Below are positions 25,073 through 36,345 of a stretch of DNA of 64,000 nucleotides, piece after piece. Source of the stretch: Oncomelania hupensis (taxonomy: Eukaryota; Mollusca; Gastropoda; Littorinimorpha; Pomatiopsidae); NCBI GenBank assembly GCA_036898135.1, contig CM072519.1, forward strand, positions 34,915,939 to 34,979,938. The letters are read 5' to 3'. Position 1 is the stretch's first letter. Every line of letters begins with the position of its first letter. The notes under the pieces are model-generated. The model saw nothing but the letters and a program-made list of their open reading frames with translations. It did not search any database and had not been told where the DNA came from. A program made the position numbers and the translations under genes.

Positions 25073-26030
25073 GAGAGGCTCTTTAGCTAGCGTTCCTCCC
25101 TCTCTGCTTATTACAATACCTTGTAGTAATGTAGATGAAAAATAAAATAAAGTTACTACCAGGTATAAAACAGCCGATGTCTAATGTTGTATCAAATTTT
25201 ATTCATCAGATTAACACAAGTTGTACTAAACTGGCAGGCCACTGGCTTTGTCCAGTCCGTACGAAGAAACAACAATACTTCTCCTGAAAGAAGTCGGCTC
25301 AATCGATTCCGCAGACCTTCGTGCAAACGTCAACTATGGTATTATTCTTGGGCGACCAATTCATAATACAATAACATTATAGACCCAGTAAATCATAACG
25401 GCGCCTAAAGGAACAAGTGTCATTGCCAATATCGCGTTGAATTATTCATTTATCTGCGACTTAGAAAGTGTTGCGCTAAACGAATTGCATTAGGTGGACA
25501 TTATATTGAATTGCAGTGGAATGATATAGGTGATTGTGATTGGACTACTCTACTTCACTCTGTATTGACCACTATTGACATTATATTCCTTATAAGTCCA
25601 GATAAGTCTGGAAATACAAAAACGTATGTTACTAATGCTCACATAATCCGACGTAACAAATGACATATTCGGACCCTTTCGCTTTTCTTTGGCCTTAGCA
25701 CGAATATGTTTTGCTTGTGTATGCGTTTTACTTGTGATTTCATAATTATGTGTGTGCTGACTTTCCTGTCGAGACAAGATTTAAGACGGCTTATTGTCCT
25801 TATTCAAACGAGTTCGACATGTGTAGACTACTTCGGACATAAATGTTCGTCTTGGATTAAGCAGCTTACAAGCCTTCCTCACTGATTCAACGTAGACAAA
25901 ATAGTTTCAATAAAATATCTGTTGCAGCATAATTCCACATTAAATCCTCTTACTCTCTTTCATTTGTATCTGTGAATTGTGGAATCTTTATTTTGAAGTG
26001 CTGTGTGTTTGTGTGCGTGTGTGTGTGTGT

Positions 26031-26074
<44 letters not shown>

Positions 26075-26630
26075 CTGCTATAAGCAGTGCATGGCTGAGC
26101 TGCTTTTAGAATACATCATTTTAATTGCTAAAGGCGCACAAACATAAGCACAGCGTGGAGTACACACACAAACTAACAGCATAAGCTTCAAGGTGTTGCT
26201 CTATGCAAGGCACACATACTCTGTGATTCCCATCCATCCATCAACTCCATCCATCCAACTCCATCAGACTGATTTTTGATATGTTCTCTGCGTCAGTTGT
26301 GTCGTCGTCTTCTCCCACTTCTCCATTGATTTGTAATAAATACATTTGTATTTGTAGAAATAAACGTGCGTTCCTTTTAGATACAGACAGTGAATATCAT
26401 TGCTAATTGGATAATTAATTAGACGAGTTCCCTTTAATTAGTCGTAACTGGCGAATATAACGGACAACAAATAATGTGTTAAAAGGTATAGCGTCGTTCG
26501 TGCAAATAGCTAGCGGCAGCGACATCAGCTGTTTAGAAGCACCCGTACTGCAATGCCAGTCATTAAGTAACTAACCACGTGGCGTCGCTAGCAACCAGCC
26601 AGCAAGTGTTCCATTTCATTTCCTTCAGTT
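25073..26630. other. Non-coding stretch with (GT)n array
   Basis: GT array at about 26005-26067 and a short CCATCCATCCA patch at 26229-26262. No gene recognised. Confidence 0.5.
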
Positions 26631-27079
26631 TTGATTGACAGAGGCGTCAGGCGCCGCACCTGCGCTGCCCGAGGACAAGCTCTTTCTATTCTTAGCTATC
26701 GTCTGCTTGTTTTGTTTGTTTATTTTTCTCTACCCTTCGCCGCAAATAGCCCCCAAATCAGCGCTAAGAGCACTGATGCGGCGCAAGTTGGAACCCAAGC
26801 TGGCGACAAGGGGATAATTCGGAACCAGGTTTGTTGTGGAACAGACTTGAGTAAACTCTACCATTTCGTCGTGCTTCGGATTCTTCCAACATCTCTATTT
26901 TGTGGAGGTCACAGGATACAGAGTGAATTTTGTGTTATTTCATTTGAACATGAACCGATTTTAAAAAGTGTCTCAATAAAATGTCCTGTTCAGAATTAAC
27001 AAGATCTCGTTATCTTCAATTTTGCCTGATTCCCGATACAGTTTTGGGTGTGTCATAGGTGTTTTCTTTTAATTTTCAG

Positions 27080-27146
27080 GGATTAGAGGGGGTGGATTGT
27101 GCGCGGGACAAGGGCGCGGCGGGAGAGAAAGATGATTTAGCCCGAA
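27080..27146 (+). other. Possible internal exon (weak)
   Basis: A CpG-rich 67-bp segment is bounded by a pyrimidine-rich acceptor (TTTTCTTTTAATTTTCAG) and a strong donor (GTAAGT at 27147). Base composition differs sharply from the AT-rich flanks. Length is not a multiple of three and no homology is recognised. A 60-codon hydrophobic ORF at 26635-26817 lies upstream, but it has no ATG and no clear splice link. Confidence 0.25.
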
Positions 27147-27150
27147 GTAA

Positions 27151-28150
27151 GTCTCTTTGTGATGCGATGCGTTCTTCGGTTGTAACTGTTTAAACTAAAT
27201 CCATAATCAGGAACCATTAGATTCACTCTGCTGATGTATTTTGGGGTTCGAAGCCCTCGGTTACGATGATAGCAAGTTTAGAAATGTTTGCAATGACTGT
27301 GACGAAAATGGCAATTTTAAATCTTAAGAAGAAAACGTCGAACGTGCTTCAATTTTTCGCTGCTGTGGCTAATGGTAACCTATATATTTTGCTAACTGTA
27401 GTGCGCGACCACTGTCTTCGTGAAGAGATCTAGGTTAATCATTCCACAGTACAAGGAGAGGAGTCGCCAACGATACAAACGGGAATTGTTCAAAACATTG
27501 CAACACTTGTCTGCTAATGTGGGTATTTTTTTTCTCCGCATTTTAACTAAAGTATCATTGTACAGTCTTCTTGTTGTCTTTTAATTTTTTTTATTATGTT
27601 TATAGAATGATTTATTTAATATATAGAAATATATATTCTTATTTTTATTTGTTTTGTAAGTCTATTACATTATTTTTTTTTAAAGTGAGACTTTACTGTT
27701 TTTATTTATGTTTGGAATGTTTATTTACTTGTTTATTTGTAGGTTTGTCTGTCTTTCTGTTACTTTTAGGTAAGTTCCTGATTATTTTCAATATTTTGTT
27801 TTAGTCAGTCACATCAATTGTCCACTTACAGTTTGATAATGGTACTGTGATTAGTTGAGACATAATATTTATTTACGTGTTAGCCTTTAGTTTTACAATG
27901 TACAAAGGTTACTGTGTGGGCTTGCATTTGGGTGTGTGCGTGCCTGCGTGTGTGTGTGTGTGTGTGTTTGGGTTGGTTTATTTTTTTTCTCCACCATATG
28001 TGGGTGGACAAATCGGTCACTTGTAAATCCTTAAAACGTTGAGCGAGAAAAGAAAAAAAGACATGTTTTTTAAAAAAAGTAGAAGCTTTAAACTGGGTTC
28101 ATGCAACATAAAATTTTGGAGATTCGGGCGCGCGCGGGCCCTTGTATATA
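27151..28150. other. Non-coding stretch, no gene seen
   Basis: AT-rich with a short GT run near 27945-27968. A 77-codon hydrophobic ORF at 27571-27804 reflects T-rich composition. Confidence 0.5.
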
Positions 28151-28460
28151 GGCTAATGTGTGTCTGTGTGTGTGTGTTTGCGTGTGAGGGTGCGTGTGTT
28201 TGTGTTTATGTGTATGTGTGTATGTGTGTTTATGTGCATATGTATACCTCTGCGTGCGTGCGTGGTTGTGTGTGCACCATAAAATTCATTGGAACGACAT
28301 ATTAAAACGACCTAGTTACAAAAAAATCACAATCACTGTCAAGCGAAACATTTCAGAGACTAGCACAACAGAGGGCAACATCAGAACAGACTTCAAGTAC
28401 GCAGTACACACACACACACACCTACACACACACAACCACACAGACACACACATACACATA
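28151..28460. repeat. (GT)n-rich block and (CA)n-rich block in inverted arrangement
   Basis: GT-rich sequence at about 28155-28275 and CA-rich sequence at about 28405-28455, separated by about 130 bp. Confidence 0.85.
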
Positions 28461-28898
28461 CGTGTATAAGCCGACCAATCGGGAATGTTATCAAAATATG
28501 GTACAATTGGGGAACGGTCTTTTTCTCAGTGATATTGAAAAATCAAATGTTGTATTTCTTAAAATTAAGTAGATTTATGAATGAGGTACAGGACTGAGGA
28601 GGTAAACTGCCCTTTAAACTTGATTTTGTTCGTAGCGCAGCTTACTATACAAATGTGTATACTTTACAGATTTGTCTACCCCATTTTTCTACAAATTGTG
28701 AAGATGCGATTTCTCGTTATTTACGGTTGTTATATATAATTTTGAAGTAAAAAATATGTAAAGAAAAAAAGAATGAAATGAGGAAGATTTTTTTAAAACT
28801 TCCCCATTTGTAACCACGTTTATATGAAAAAAATCCCCAGTTTTGCGGCTAGACAAGTACAAACACACTCACACACACATACAAAACACACACATTCA

Positions 28899-29043
28899 AA
28901 TGAATGTGTGATATGTAAATATTATGTAATGAATGTGTGATATGTAAATATTATGTAATGAATGTGTGATATGTAAATATTATGTAATGAATATGTGATA
29001 TGTAAATATTATGTAATGAATATGTGATATATAAATATTATGA
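28899..29043. repeat. 29-bp minisatellite, 5 copies
   Basis: Five tandem units of 29 bp (AATGAATGTGTGATATGTAA then ATATTATGT). Units 1-3 are identical; units 4-5 carry point changes. Confidence 0.95.
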
Positions 29044-29768
29044 AATGGTGTGTGTTTGTGTGTGTGTGCGCATGTATGTTTGTGAATAATTTTGTTTATA
29101 CATAAGCATAAAACATTTTCATTAAAACACACGCGCACACATAAGAAAAACCACACATACATACACACACACACCCACACACACGCACACACACACACAA
29201 ACACACCCACACACGTGCATACTCACTCATTTGCTTACATAGGTGGACGATAAAGGAAACATTAGTCTGGCCATTTATTTTAACGATAAGAAACCTATAT
29301 TTACGCAAGCAAAAGAAATAGTAATTTGGATAAAAACCTGACAAAACGATACAGTTCACATTTTGGAGGTAAGCTTTTCTTTAGGCGGACAAAACACAAC
29401 AGACCTTAGCTCGAAAATTGACATCGTTTTTTTCCTAGTTTTTTTTTCTTTTCAAATTAGCCTTCTTTTGGGTTATGTACTCAATTGTTTCTTATTCAAT
29501 ACTAGCAGTTCTCTGTTGTATTCCAGTTATTTTGAAGGACATTTCCGTAAGTTTTAAAATCAGTTCGGGCCGGGTGAGAGCCCGGTGCGGTGGTTAAACA
29601 AACCCCACTCTTGTTTCCAAAAGTGGAGCACCAAACAAGGTCGGCTGGCTCTTGGATGAGAATCCGGGGGCCGTGAAACAACCAGGAGAAGCGAAACATC
29701 GCACGCACAACATCACCCCCTGTCCCTCCAGCTGTGAATAGGTACCGAAACCTACTGCGAGAAAGAAA
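29044..29768. other. Non-coding stretch left of the DNA transposon
   Basis: GT-rich then CA-rich repeats to about 29217, then unique-looking sequence. 29570-29760 is more GC-rich, with a GGGCCGGG/CCCGG-type hairpin, but no gene is seen. Confidence 0.5.
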
Positions 29769-29960
29769 TAGTGTGCCCATTTTTTTACAGGGGGTTAAAC
29801 TAATTGCTCTCAAGCCAAATGTATGTTTAATCAAAGCTAAATAACCAAAAGATTAAGCAAAAAAAAGTTCATGACGATAAAAATAGAAATAGATACTTTA
29901 AAATTTAAAAAACTGGGCATGCAAAGCTCCCATTTGATAGCGGAGTACGAGAAACTACAA
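29769..29960 (+). repeat. Left terminal inverted repeat
   Basis: Imperfect reverse complement of about 36150-36345, with gaps; three conserved blocks as listed for the whole element. It also contains the presumed promoter of the transposon gene. Confidence 0.7.
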
Positions 29961-29998
29961 TATCGAAAATTGCGTTCTGCGTGACGTTAAAAACAAAA

Positions 29999-30079
29999 AT
30001 GGCTGAACTTTCAGAGGAAGGTTGCTCGTCGTCGACGACTCATTACACTCCTCCTAGCGATTTATACGACCAGACAGAG
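29999..30079 (+). CDS. Academ-like transposon protein, exon 1
   Basis: The ATG in AAAAATGG context opens a 27-codon exon (MAELSEEGCSSSTTHY...) that ends in phase 0 at a GTAAGA donor (30080). The upstream sequence is the left TIR, so the promoter lies inside the element. Exon 2 starts in the same phase after a TTTGCTTTCAG acceptor at 30501, and the joined reading enters the first Cys/His module directly. The start choice rests on context and splice phase, not on homology. Confidence 0.6.
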
Positions 30080-30501
30080 GTAAGAGACAGTTGTTTTTGA
30101 CTTTATTACTTTTGTTGTATCATTTGTGAAAAAAAAAAGTTAGCACAGTCACTTGCATTAAGCCAAAATGTTACGTTGTGCATGTTTGTGGTTTAGTGGT
30201 TATGACCACTGATGTAAACAACGAATAATTAAAATGATACACAAACAAAAAATAAGGAAACATTTATATAAATACGTAATTAAAACCATTAACGTTCCTA
30301 ATTTATTCAATTTTTGTATTTGTAAAATCTGCAAATCAAGGGTTAATTATGCTGTGAGGTTGGGTTTAGTTCTGTTTGTCCCAGTGGTAGGTTTGACATA
30401 AGCTCACACAGGTCTTTTTTTTAATTGGTTATTTACAATGCCCCAGAAGTACACACATTGCCTGGTTTTAATAATATCTCTTGCATTTACTTTGCTTTCA
30501 G
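30080..30501 (+). other. Intron 1 of the transposon gene
   Basis: GTAAGA donor and TTTGCTTTCAG acceptor, 422 bp, AT-rich, phase 0. Confidence 0.6.
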
Positions 30502-32005
30502 GAATTCCCTTCCCATTGTATTATCTGCAAAAACACATTTCCAGACCCAGATAACAAAGTACAGCTTGGAGCTAAGGGTTGCGATGGAATCAACAATGCC
30601 AGCACGCTGCGTGGAGAAGACCTTACTGCATCCGTTGGTAATTATGTTCATAAGGAGTGTAGACGTGATTATGTCAATAAGTCACGGATTGCAAGCTTTC
30701 TCCGAGAAAAATCCTTAGAAACTTCACCTCCTAAAAATGTGAAAAGAACTTTGAGATAGAAAAATCGTTGTACGATCCGGCTACACAATGCATCTACTGC
30801 TTGAAACAAGAAAAATGGATTTACAAAGGTTGTAATAATGAACAAATAAAGCTTTCTTCAGTCAAAACCACCCAATTTCAGAATACAACATTTGAACAAT
30901 GCAAAACTCGTGACGATGAATGGGCTAAAAATGTGCGAGCAAGACTGGAATACATACAAGATTGTTTTGCACTAGATGTAGTATATCATCGAGTCTGCAG
31001 TGCCAACTTTAGGTCAGGAAAGCAGATCCCATAGATATTTGCAGAGGAGGATGAGCTTGAACCACCAGCAAAAAAACCCGTAAACGTAGGACGACCAAAA
31101 GACAAAACTTGTCAGTCTGCTTTCTTGGAAGTTGCTTCATTCCTCGAAAACAATGACAATGAACTAATCACAGTAAGGGATCTCTCTCTCATGATGGAAG
31201 CAAAATTGCAACCGTATCCAGAAGTACAAGCCTACGGTGTACAATATATGAAGAAGATTTTATTAGAACACTTCGGCGAACGAATCACTATTGCAGAGGT
31301 TATGGGGCATGCAGATGTAGTGACACTTACAGACACGGCCTCCAACATTCTTCGCAAGTTCTACTCAGAAGAGCAGGAAAAAACATGTGAAAACGTTGAG
31401 GCTGAATCTCTTCGCATTATCAAAACTGCTGCTGCTTTGTTGAGAAACGGTATAATGAGCATGGAATGTGACAAAAGTGCTTATCCAGATTTTGACTCTA
31501 TGTCTCTGGCTGATGAACTGGGTTTTTTGCCCCAAACTCTTCGAGTGTTAATGGAAGAGATCATCAGAGGCAGAAAGGCTGATAAAAAGATAGCATCTAT
31601 CGGACAGTGCATCATCCAAGCAGCCAGGCCGAATACATGTCTTGCACCTCTTCAGATCGGCCTTGCAGTGCAGATGCACAAAGCCTTTGCGTCACAGTAT
31701 ATTGTGGATTCACTTTACCAACATGGCTTCTCTTCCTCTTACACTGAAGTAAAGAAGTTCCACATGAATGCTGCTGCAAAGCAAGGGATTGATCTTCCTC
31801 AGGTGACAGGTGGACAAACCCTGCAATTCGTCGCTGACAACTTTGACCACAATCCTGACACTGTTGATGGCAGGAATACTTTCCATGGGATGGCAATGAT
31901 AGGAGTATTGACGCCGGGGACATTCGGAAACAAGAGGATCCCAAGAAAAGACATCAGTGCAGAGGAAATTACTGAACTGGGCAAAGTGACCATCAGCTTT
32001 TACAG
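30502..32005 (+). pseudogene. Academ-like transposon protein, exon 2 (one frameshift, one stop)
   Basis: Encodes the N-terminal third in three open segments. Segment 1 has a Cys/His module (CIICKNTF ... YVHKECRRDYVN). Segment 2 has a second module (CIYCLKQEK ... CFALDVVYHRVC, then FRSGKQIP). Segment 3 (to 32005) is helical and ends with the conserved-looking DNFDHNPDTVDGRNTFHG. A one-base loss in the A-run near 30740 shifts the frame, and an in-frame TAG at 31032-31034 interrupts it; segments 2 and 3 are in the same phase. If one base is missing, the exon leaves two codon bases at the GTATGT donor (32006), matching exon 3. These two lesions probably inactivate this copy. I do not know a biochemical role for this part beyond likely zinc binding. 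Confidence 0.7.
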
Positions 32006-32631
32006 GTATGTAATAAAATAAAGAAGAACAACAAAAATAACATTGGCTTCCTGATTTTTTGTTTTCAATATATCTCACTGTTTATTCGTTTGTAGGAATG
32101 TAAACGTTGCCCTTTTTTATTTAAAAAAAAAGGTACATTATAGCAAACCCTAAAAGTTTGCACAAAAATAATTACATGTTATGATACATGGATATATGTT
32201 GTATTTGTTTAATCCTAAGGTCCGATTGTAAGGTAAGATAAAAACATTGCTGAAAGGGTCCAGCGGACTACAAGAGCCGAATCAGGACCACCAGCAGTAT
32301 TTCACAACACTTGACATTTTATCTATCACAAGTCAAGACACGCACAACAGTTTAAACAAAATAAAAGGAGCATGCAAACAAGTGCATAATATCATAGTTT
32401 TAGAATTTACAAAAATAATTGATTTTTTTCCAATAACAGTTTTAAATACAACAACAACAACAACAAAAACAAAAGTCATATATTAATACGATAACATCTT
32501 GTAAAACATATTAACTGCCTTTAAAACCTGAAAGAGTTTTAATAAAGATATCAAATAGACTTTGCAAATTGCTTCAAATAAATGTTTTCCCTAACATCAT
32601 GTGTAACGAAGAATTCTGTGACCATCCTCAG
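32006..32631 (+). other. Intron 2 of the transposon gene, with R1 fragment
   Basis: GTATGT donor and CATCCTCAG acceptor, 626 bp. Contains a short R1 retroposon 3'-end fragment at about 32252-32300 (GGTCCAGCGGACTACAAGAG). Confidence 0.65.
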
Positions 32632-35600
32632 GTCTGACTGGAATGGACTTTCATCCGTTGTCTACAAGAAGATAGAAGACATCAATGCAGAAGACAAAGA
32701 CGCTGGTCTTGATGTCATGTGGAAGATATCCTTTCCCCTGAAGTATCCTAGGCCAGCCTGGAATGGGTTTATGCAACAAGTTCAAAGTGGTGTTTACCCA
32801 GGGAAATCCGAAGTGTTTTTCCTGCCAATGATAGATCTCAGTCCCAGTGATGTTTCCTGCGTCTATTCCACACTTGTGTTCATTTGTAACCAAGCCAGAA
32901 AGTATGGTGTCACACCAGTGGTGACATTCGACCAGCCCCTCTACATAAAGGCGCAAGCGATTGTTGCCAGTGAATGTCTGGACAGTCCCATCAAGTCTGT
33001 GGTCTTGCAGCTGGGAAATTTCCATACATTAATGTCATTTCTTGCAACAATCGGGCATTTGATGGAGGGAACTGGACTTCGCGAAGCCCTTGAACTTGTG
33101 TATGCCACAAATGCCATACCATACATTATGAATGGTAAAGCATACACTCGCGCAGTTCGAGCCAACCTCTTGTTGTATGCAGCACTGAATACTGTGCTGA
33201 CAGCGCATGCATACAACATGCCATGGCTTTTGATTCATCACGAAACAAAATCCAACCAGCCCACTGAAAACCTATCAGCAGAAGCAGCAGCTGAGCCAAT
33301 GTGTGACGATGGGGATTTTTCAATGCCTGATGCTGATGACGTCAACCAGCGACCACCCCAAACAGATGCATATCTTGAAAACGTTCAAGCAGGAACTGGC
33401 AATGATGACTTGGATGAAGCCGCGGCTCTGCTTAAGTGCATTCTGGAAGGCAGCATATCTGTTACAAAAGCAGAAAACCACCCTGTACTTGACAGAATCA
33501 ACAAAACCATCGAAAACTTCAAGACTTCGCTCAAGGGGAGCAGAACAAGCACACTCTGGCTTCAGTATATCGAACTCGTTGAAGTTCTCACAATGGCACT
33601 CAAGGCAGAGAGAACAGGAAATTTCAACCTTCATTTGCAAGCCATAGCCAAGATGTTGCCATACTTTGCTGCAGCTGGCCACCACCACTACGCAAAGTCA
33701 GCAAGACTCTATCTGCAGCAGATGTTGGAGCTGAAAGATACAAACCCTGCTTTGGCTAAAGCATTTGAAGATGGCCATAATGTCTTCAGAAAAAGTGATC
33801 GCTTCTGGGGAGGGCTTTCCAAAGATTTGTTCATTGAACAATTTTTCATGAAAGCTTTGAAAAGCAGAGGTGGGCTATCTAGAGGTACAGGCATGAAACT
33901 GAAGCAGCGAACGGTCTGGCTGCTGTCCATGCCCGCATGTGCGCACGTCAGTGCCGCAATGCAGTCATTTACGGGCATCTCTTTGGCTACAAGTGAGCAG
34001 CACAAAGAGTGTACAACTGCTAGGCAAGGAAGGGACCACAGTGACACAAACCTTCTGGTCTCCTATTTGTCAAAGAGGAACCCCTTCACGGCTGGTCCTG
34101 CTCTGCTGAACATCGCAAATGGGAGAACTGCTGGACCTGAGGTGAATGTTGATGTTGCACGTAACGTCGGCCTTAAGATTCTTGATGGCATGACTGGCAA
34201 GTCTGTGTTAGAGACCTCCATCAAGAAGAAGGAACAAGTAGTCACATTCACCGCAAAAAGAGTTGGAAAGGCTCGTGATGAACTCGCTACTGTTGATCCA
34301 CTCTTGCTGTTCCAAAGGCTGGTACACGTCGCCCACAAGATGCCAGATATACTCCCAGAAGCGTTTAAGTACGAGCTGGCTTGCATCCCTACATCACTGT
34401 TTGATGCTTCAGGTCTTCCAAGGGAAGCAAACAAGTCTTCACTTGCCGACTACCTGTGGTCACAACTTGGGGATGAGGCAAAGGGAACAATTCTGCCACA
34501 AGAAGGTGTCAGTTATGTGATTGATGGTGGTTCGTTGCTACATCGAGTGCCATGGCGTCGTGGACAAACATACAATGAACTGGCAGAAATGTATGTTGAA
34601 TTTATCGCAAGGAAGTACAAACAGGCCACTGTGATCTTTGATGGCTACCCTGACTCCCCAACCACAAAGGACACCACCCACATGAGAAGAACTGGTCACA
34701 AACAATCAGGTGCAGAAGTCAGTTTCACTGGAGACATGATATTTGATGACAAAAAGGAAACCTTTTTGTCAAACCCAAGCAACAAAGTCCGGTTCATCGA
34801 CCACCTGAGAGGATCACTACACGAAAGTGGGGTTTATAATCTGCAGGCACATGATGATGCAGACTGCCTCATTGTCCAAGAAGCCCTATCAGCTGCAGTG
34901 GAGAATACTGTGGTGGTTGTTGGCGAAGACACAGACCTCCTTGTCATGCTGTTACACCATGTATGCAGCATTCACAAAGACGTCTTCTTTTGTCCAGGTG
35001 GTGGAATGAAACTAGTCAGGATCTGGGACATCAAGAAGACCCAACAAATTCTCAAGGAAGCATGTGATGGACTCTTGTTTGTACACGCTGTCTCTGGGTG
35101 TGACACAACAAGCAGACTCTTTCAGATTGGCAAAAGTCAGAGCTTCAAGAAATACAAGTCAGATCAGTACTTCAGACAACAAGCAGCAGTTTTCTACTCT
35201 CAGTCCAGCCACAGTGAGGTGATGACAGCTGGTGAGGCAGCACTTGTTGCACTGTATGGTGGGAAACACACTGACACTTTGGATGACCTCCGGTTGTCAA
35301 AGTACATCCAGAAAGTGTCGACAGCTGTCAAGTCCATCCAAGCGAACACCTTGCCACCAACAAGCGCAGCAGCAAAGTATCATGCCTTCCGAACATATCT
35401 GCAGGTGCAGCGCTGGGTTTCACTTGACAGCTGTCTGCTGGATCCAACGCAGTGGGGCTGGGAAAAGGAACAAAACAGGCTTTTCCCAAAATTAACTGAC
35501 AGGCCAGCAGCACCAGAGCAGCTTCTAAAAGTGATCAGGTGTGGCTGCAAAACTGGATGTGCTGCAAACACAAATTGCACCTGCAGGTCCTACGGACTGA

Positions 35601-35695
35601 CATGCTCTGCAGGTTGTGGTGACTGCAGGGGGTTGTCATGTGAAAACTCACCTGTGGTTCTGGACTCAGACGATTCTGAATCTGAAGATGTGTGA
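32632..35695 (+). CDS. Academ-like transposon protein, exon 3: XPG/FEN1-like nuclease and CXC domain
   Basis: Uninterrupted frame of about 1,020 codons (the ORF extends upstream to 32582 through the intron; numbering below is from there). Residues about 645-850 carry an XPG/FEN1-type nuclease pattern: acidic positions in YVIDGGSLL (D648), TVIFDGYP (D687), HDDADCLI (D758-D761) and VVGEDTDLLVMLL (D783, D785). A helix-hairpin-like SGCDTTSRLFQIGK (D841) follows. In FEN1/XPG enzymes such residues bind the two metals that cut branched DNA; here the role in transposition is inferred. Residues about 987-1020 form a nine-Cys tesmin/TSO1-like CXC cluster (RCGCKTGC ... CTCRSYGLTC ... CGDCRGLSC), probably DNA-binding, followed by an acidic tail ending at a TGA. 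The first half (20-640) is helical and unassigned. It joins exon 2 in phase (AG|G). This exon has no lesion. Host co-option is an alternative, but the flanking TIRs favour a transposon. Confidence 0.82.
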
Positions 35696-36149
35696 TACTG
35701 TCAGTATTGTCATTTCTAGGTATCTGTTATTCTTGGTCTTATTGTCACCTGCACACACCTTATTGTCACCTACAGACAGAAAATATTATCATCGTCTTTT
35801 TGTCTTCGTAAAATTGCAATTTTCTGTGGTAAGCTTTGTACAGCAATTCCTGCTTAGTTTTCTATTAATATTTCATTTCAATTTATCTTAGTTGTGTAAC
35901 AATCAGCGTCCTGTGGGATTTATTCATATTATTATTATTACAAATTATCCACATTTTATTGCATAAACTGGAATTTAGTTAATTCTGCCAATCTTTACAA
36001 AATGCCGTATTTTTGATGCCCTACTGTACTGTAGTTGTGTGTGGATTTCTGTAAAATTTCATGATTTTGTTATGCTAGATACAACAAACATGATACAATT
36101 GGTGTTATTCACCTTGCTACTTGAATATTCACATTTCCTTGAAATGTTT

Positions 36150-36345
36150 GGGAGTTAATCGATTTTTCTGGTATTTAAAAATCCCGTATTTTCGATGCCT
36201 TACTGTATATTCATTTCTACTAGGATTCCCATGAACTTTTTTATTTTTAACATCTAATATATGACAAACAAAATACAGTTGGTTTTGCTTTGAGAGCAAT
36301 TTGTTTAACCTCATAGTGGACCATTGCGAAAAAATGGGCAGACTA
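36150..36345 (-). repeat. Right terminal inverted repeat
   Basis: Imperfect reverse complement of 29769-29960. A diverged tandem duplicate of its inner part (GTATTTTTGATGCCCTACTG versus GTATTTTCGATGCCTTACTG) lies just inside at about 36000-36100. Confidence 0.65.

Larger units (their letters stand above)
29769..36345 (+). mobile_element. Academ-like DNA transposon (6.58 kb) with long imperfect TIRs
   Basis: Inverted terminal regions of about 190 bp flank the nuclease gene. The outermost block TAGTGTGCCCATTTTTT (29769-29785) pairs with TAGTCTGCCCATTTTTT (reverse of 36329-36345). A second block GGTTAAAC-w-AATTGCTCTCAA (29793-29813) pairs with 36290-36310. A third block AAAAAAGTTCATG (29861-29873) pairs with 36229-36241. 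The homology stops abruptly at TAG/CTA on both sides, with AAA outside each end, which would be a 3-bp duplication. The encoded protein has an XPG-like nuclease and a Cys-rich C-terminus. As I recall, this combination is characteristic of the Academ superfamily, which makes 3-4 bp duplications. The superfamily name is an inference; the inverted repeats are directly visible. Confidence 0.7.

Noticed and set aside
26635..26817. 60-codon frame with a hydrophobic segment, possible small membrane protein
   Set aside because: No ATG start (begins at TTG), and no splice or promoter support.
28899..29043. CRISPR-like repeat array
   Set aside because: Units are directly tandem with no spacers, in an animal genome; it is a minisatellite.
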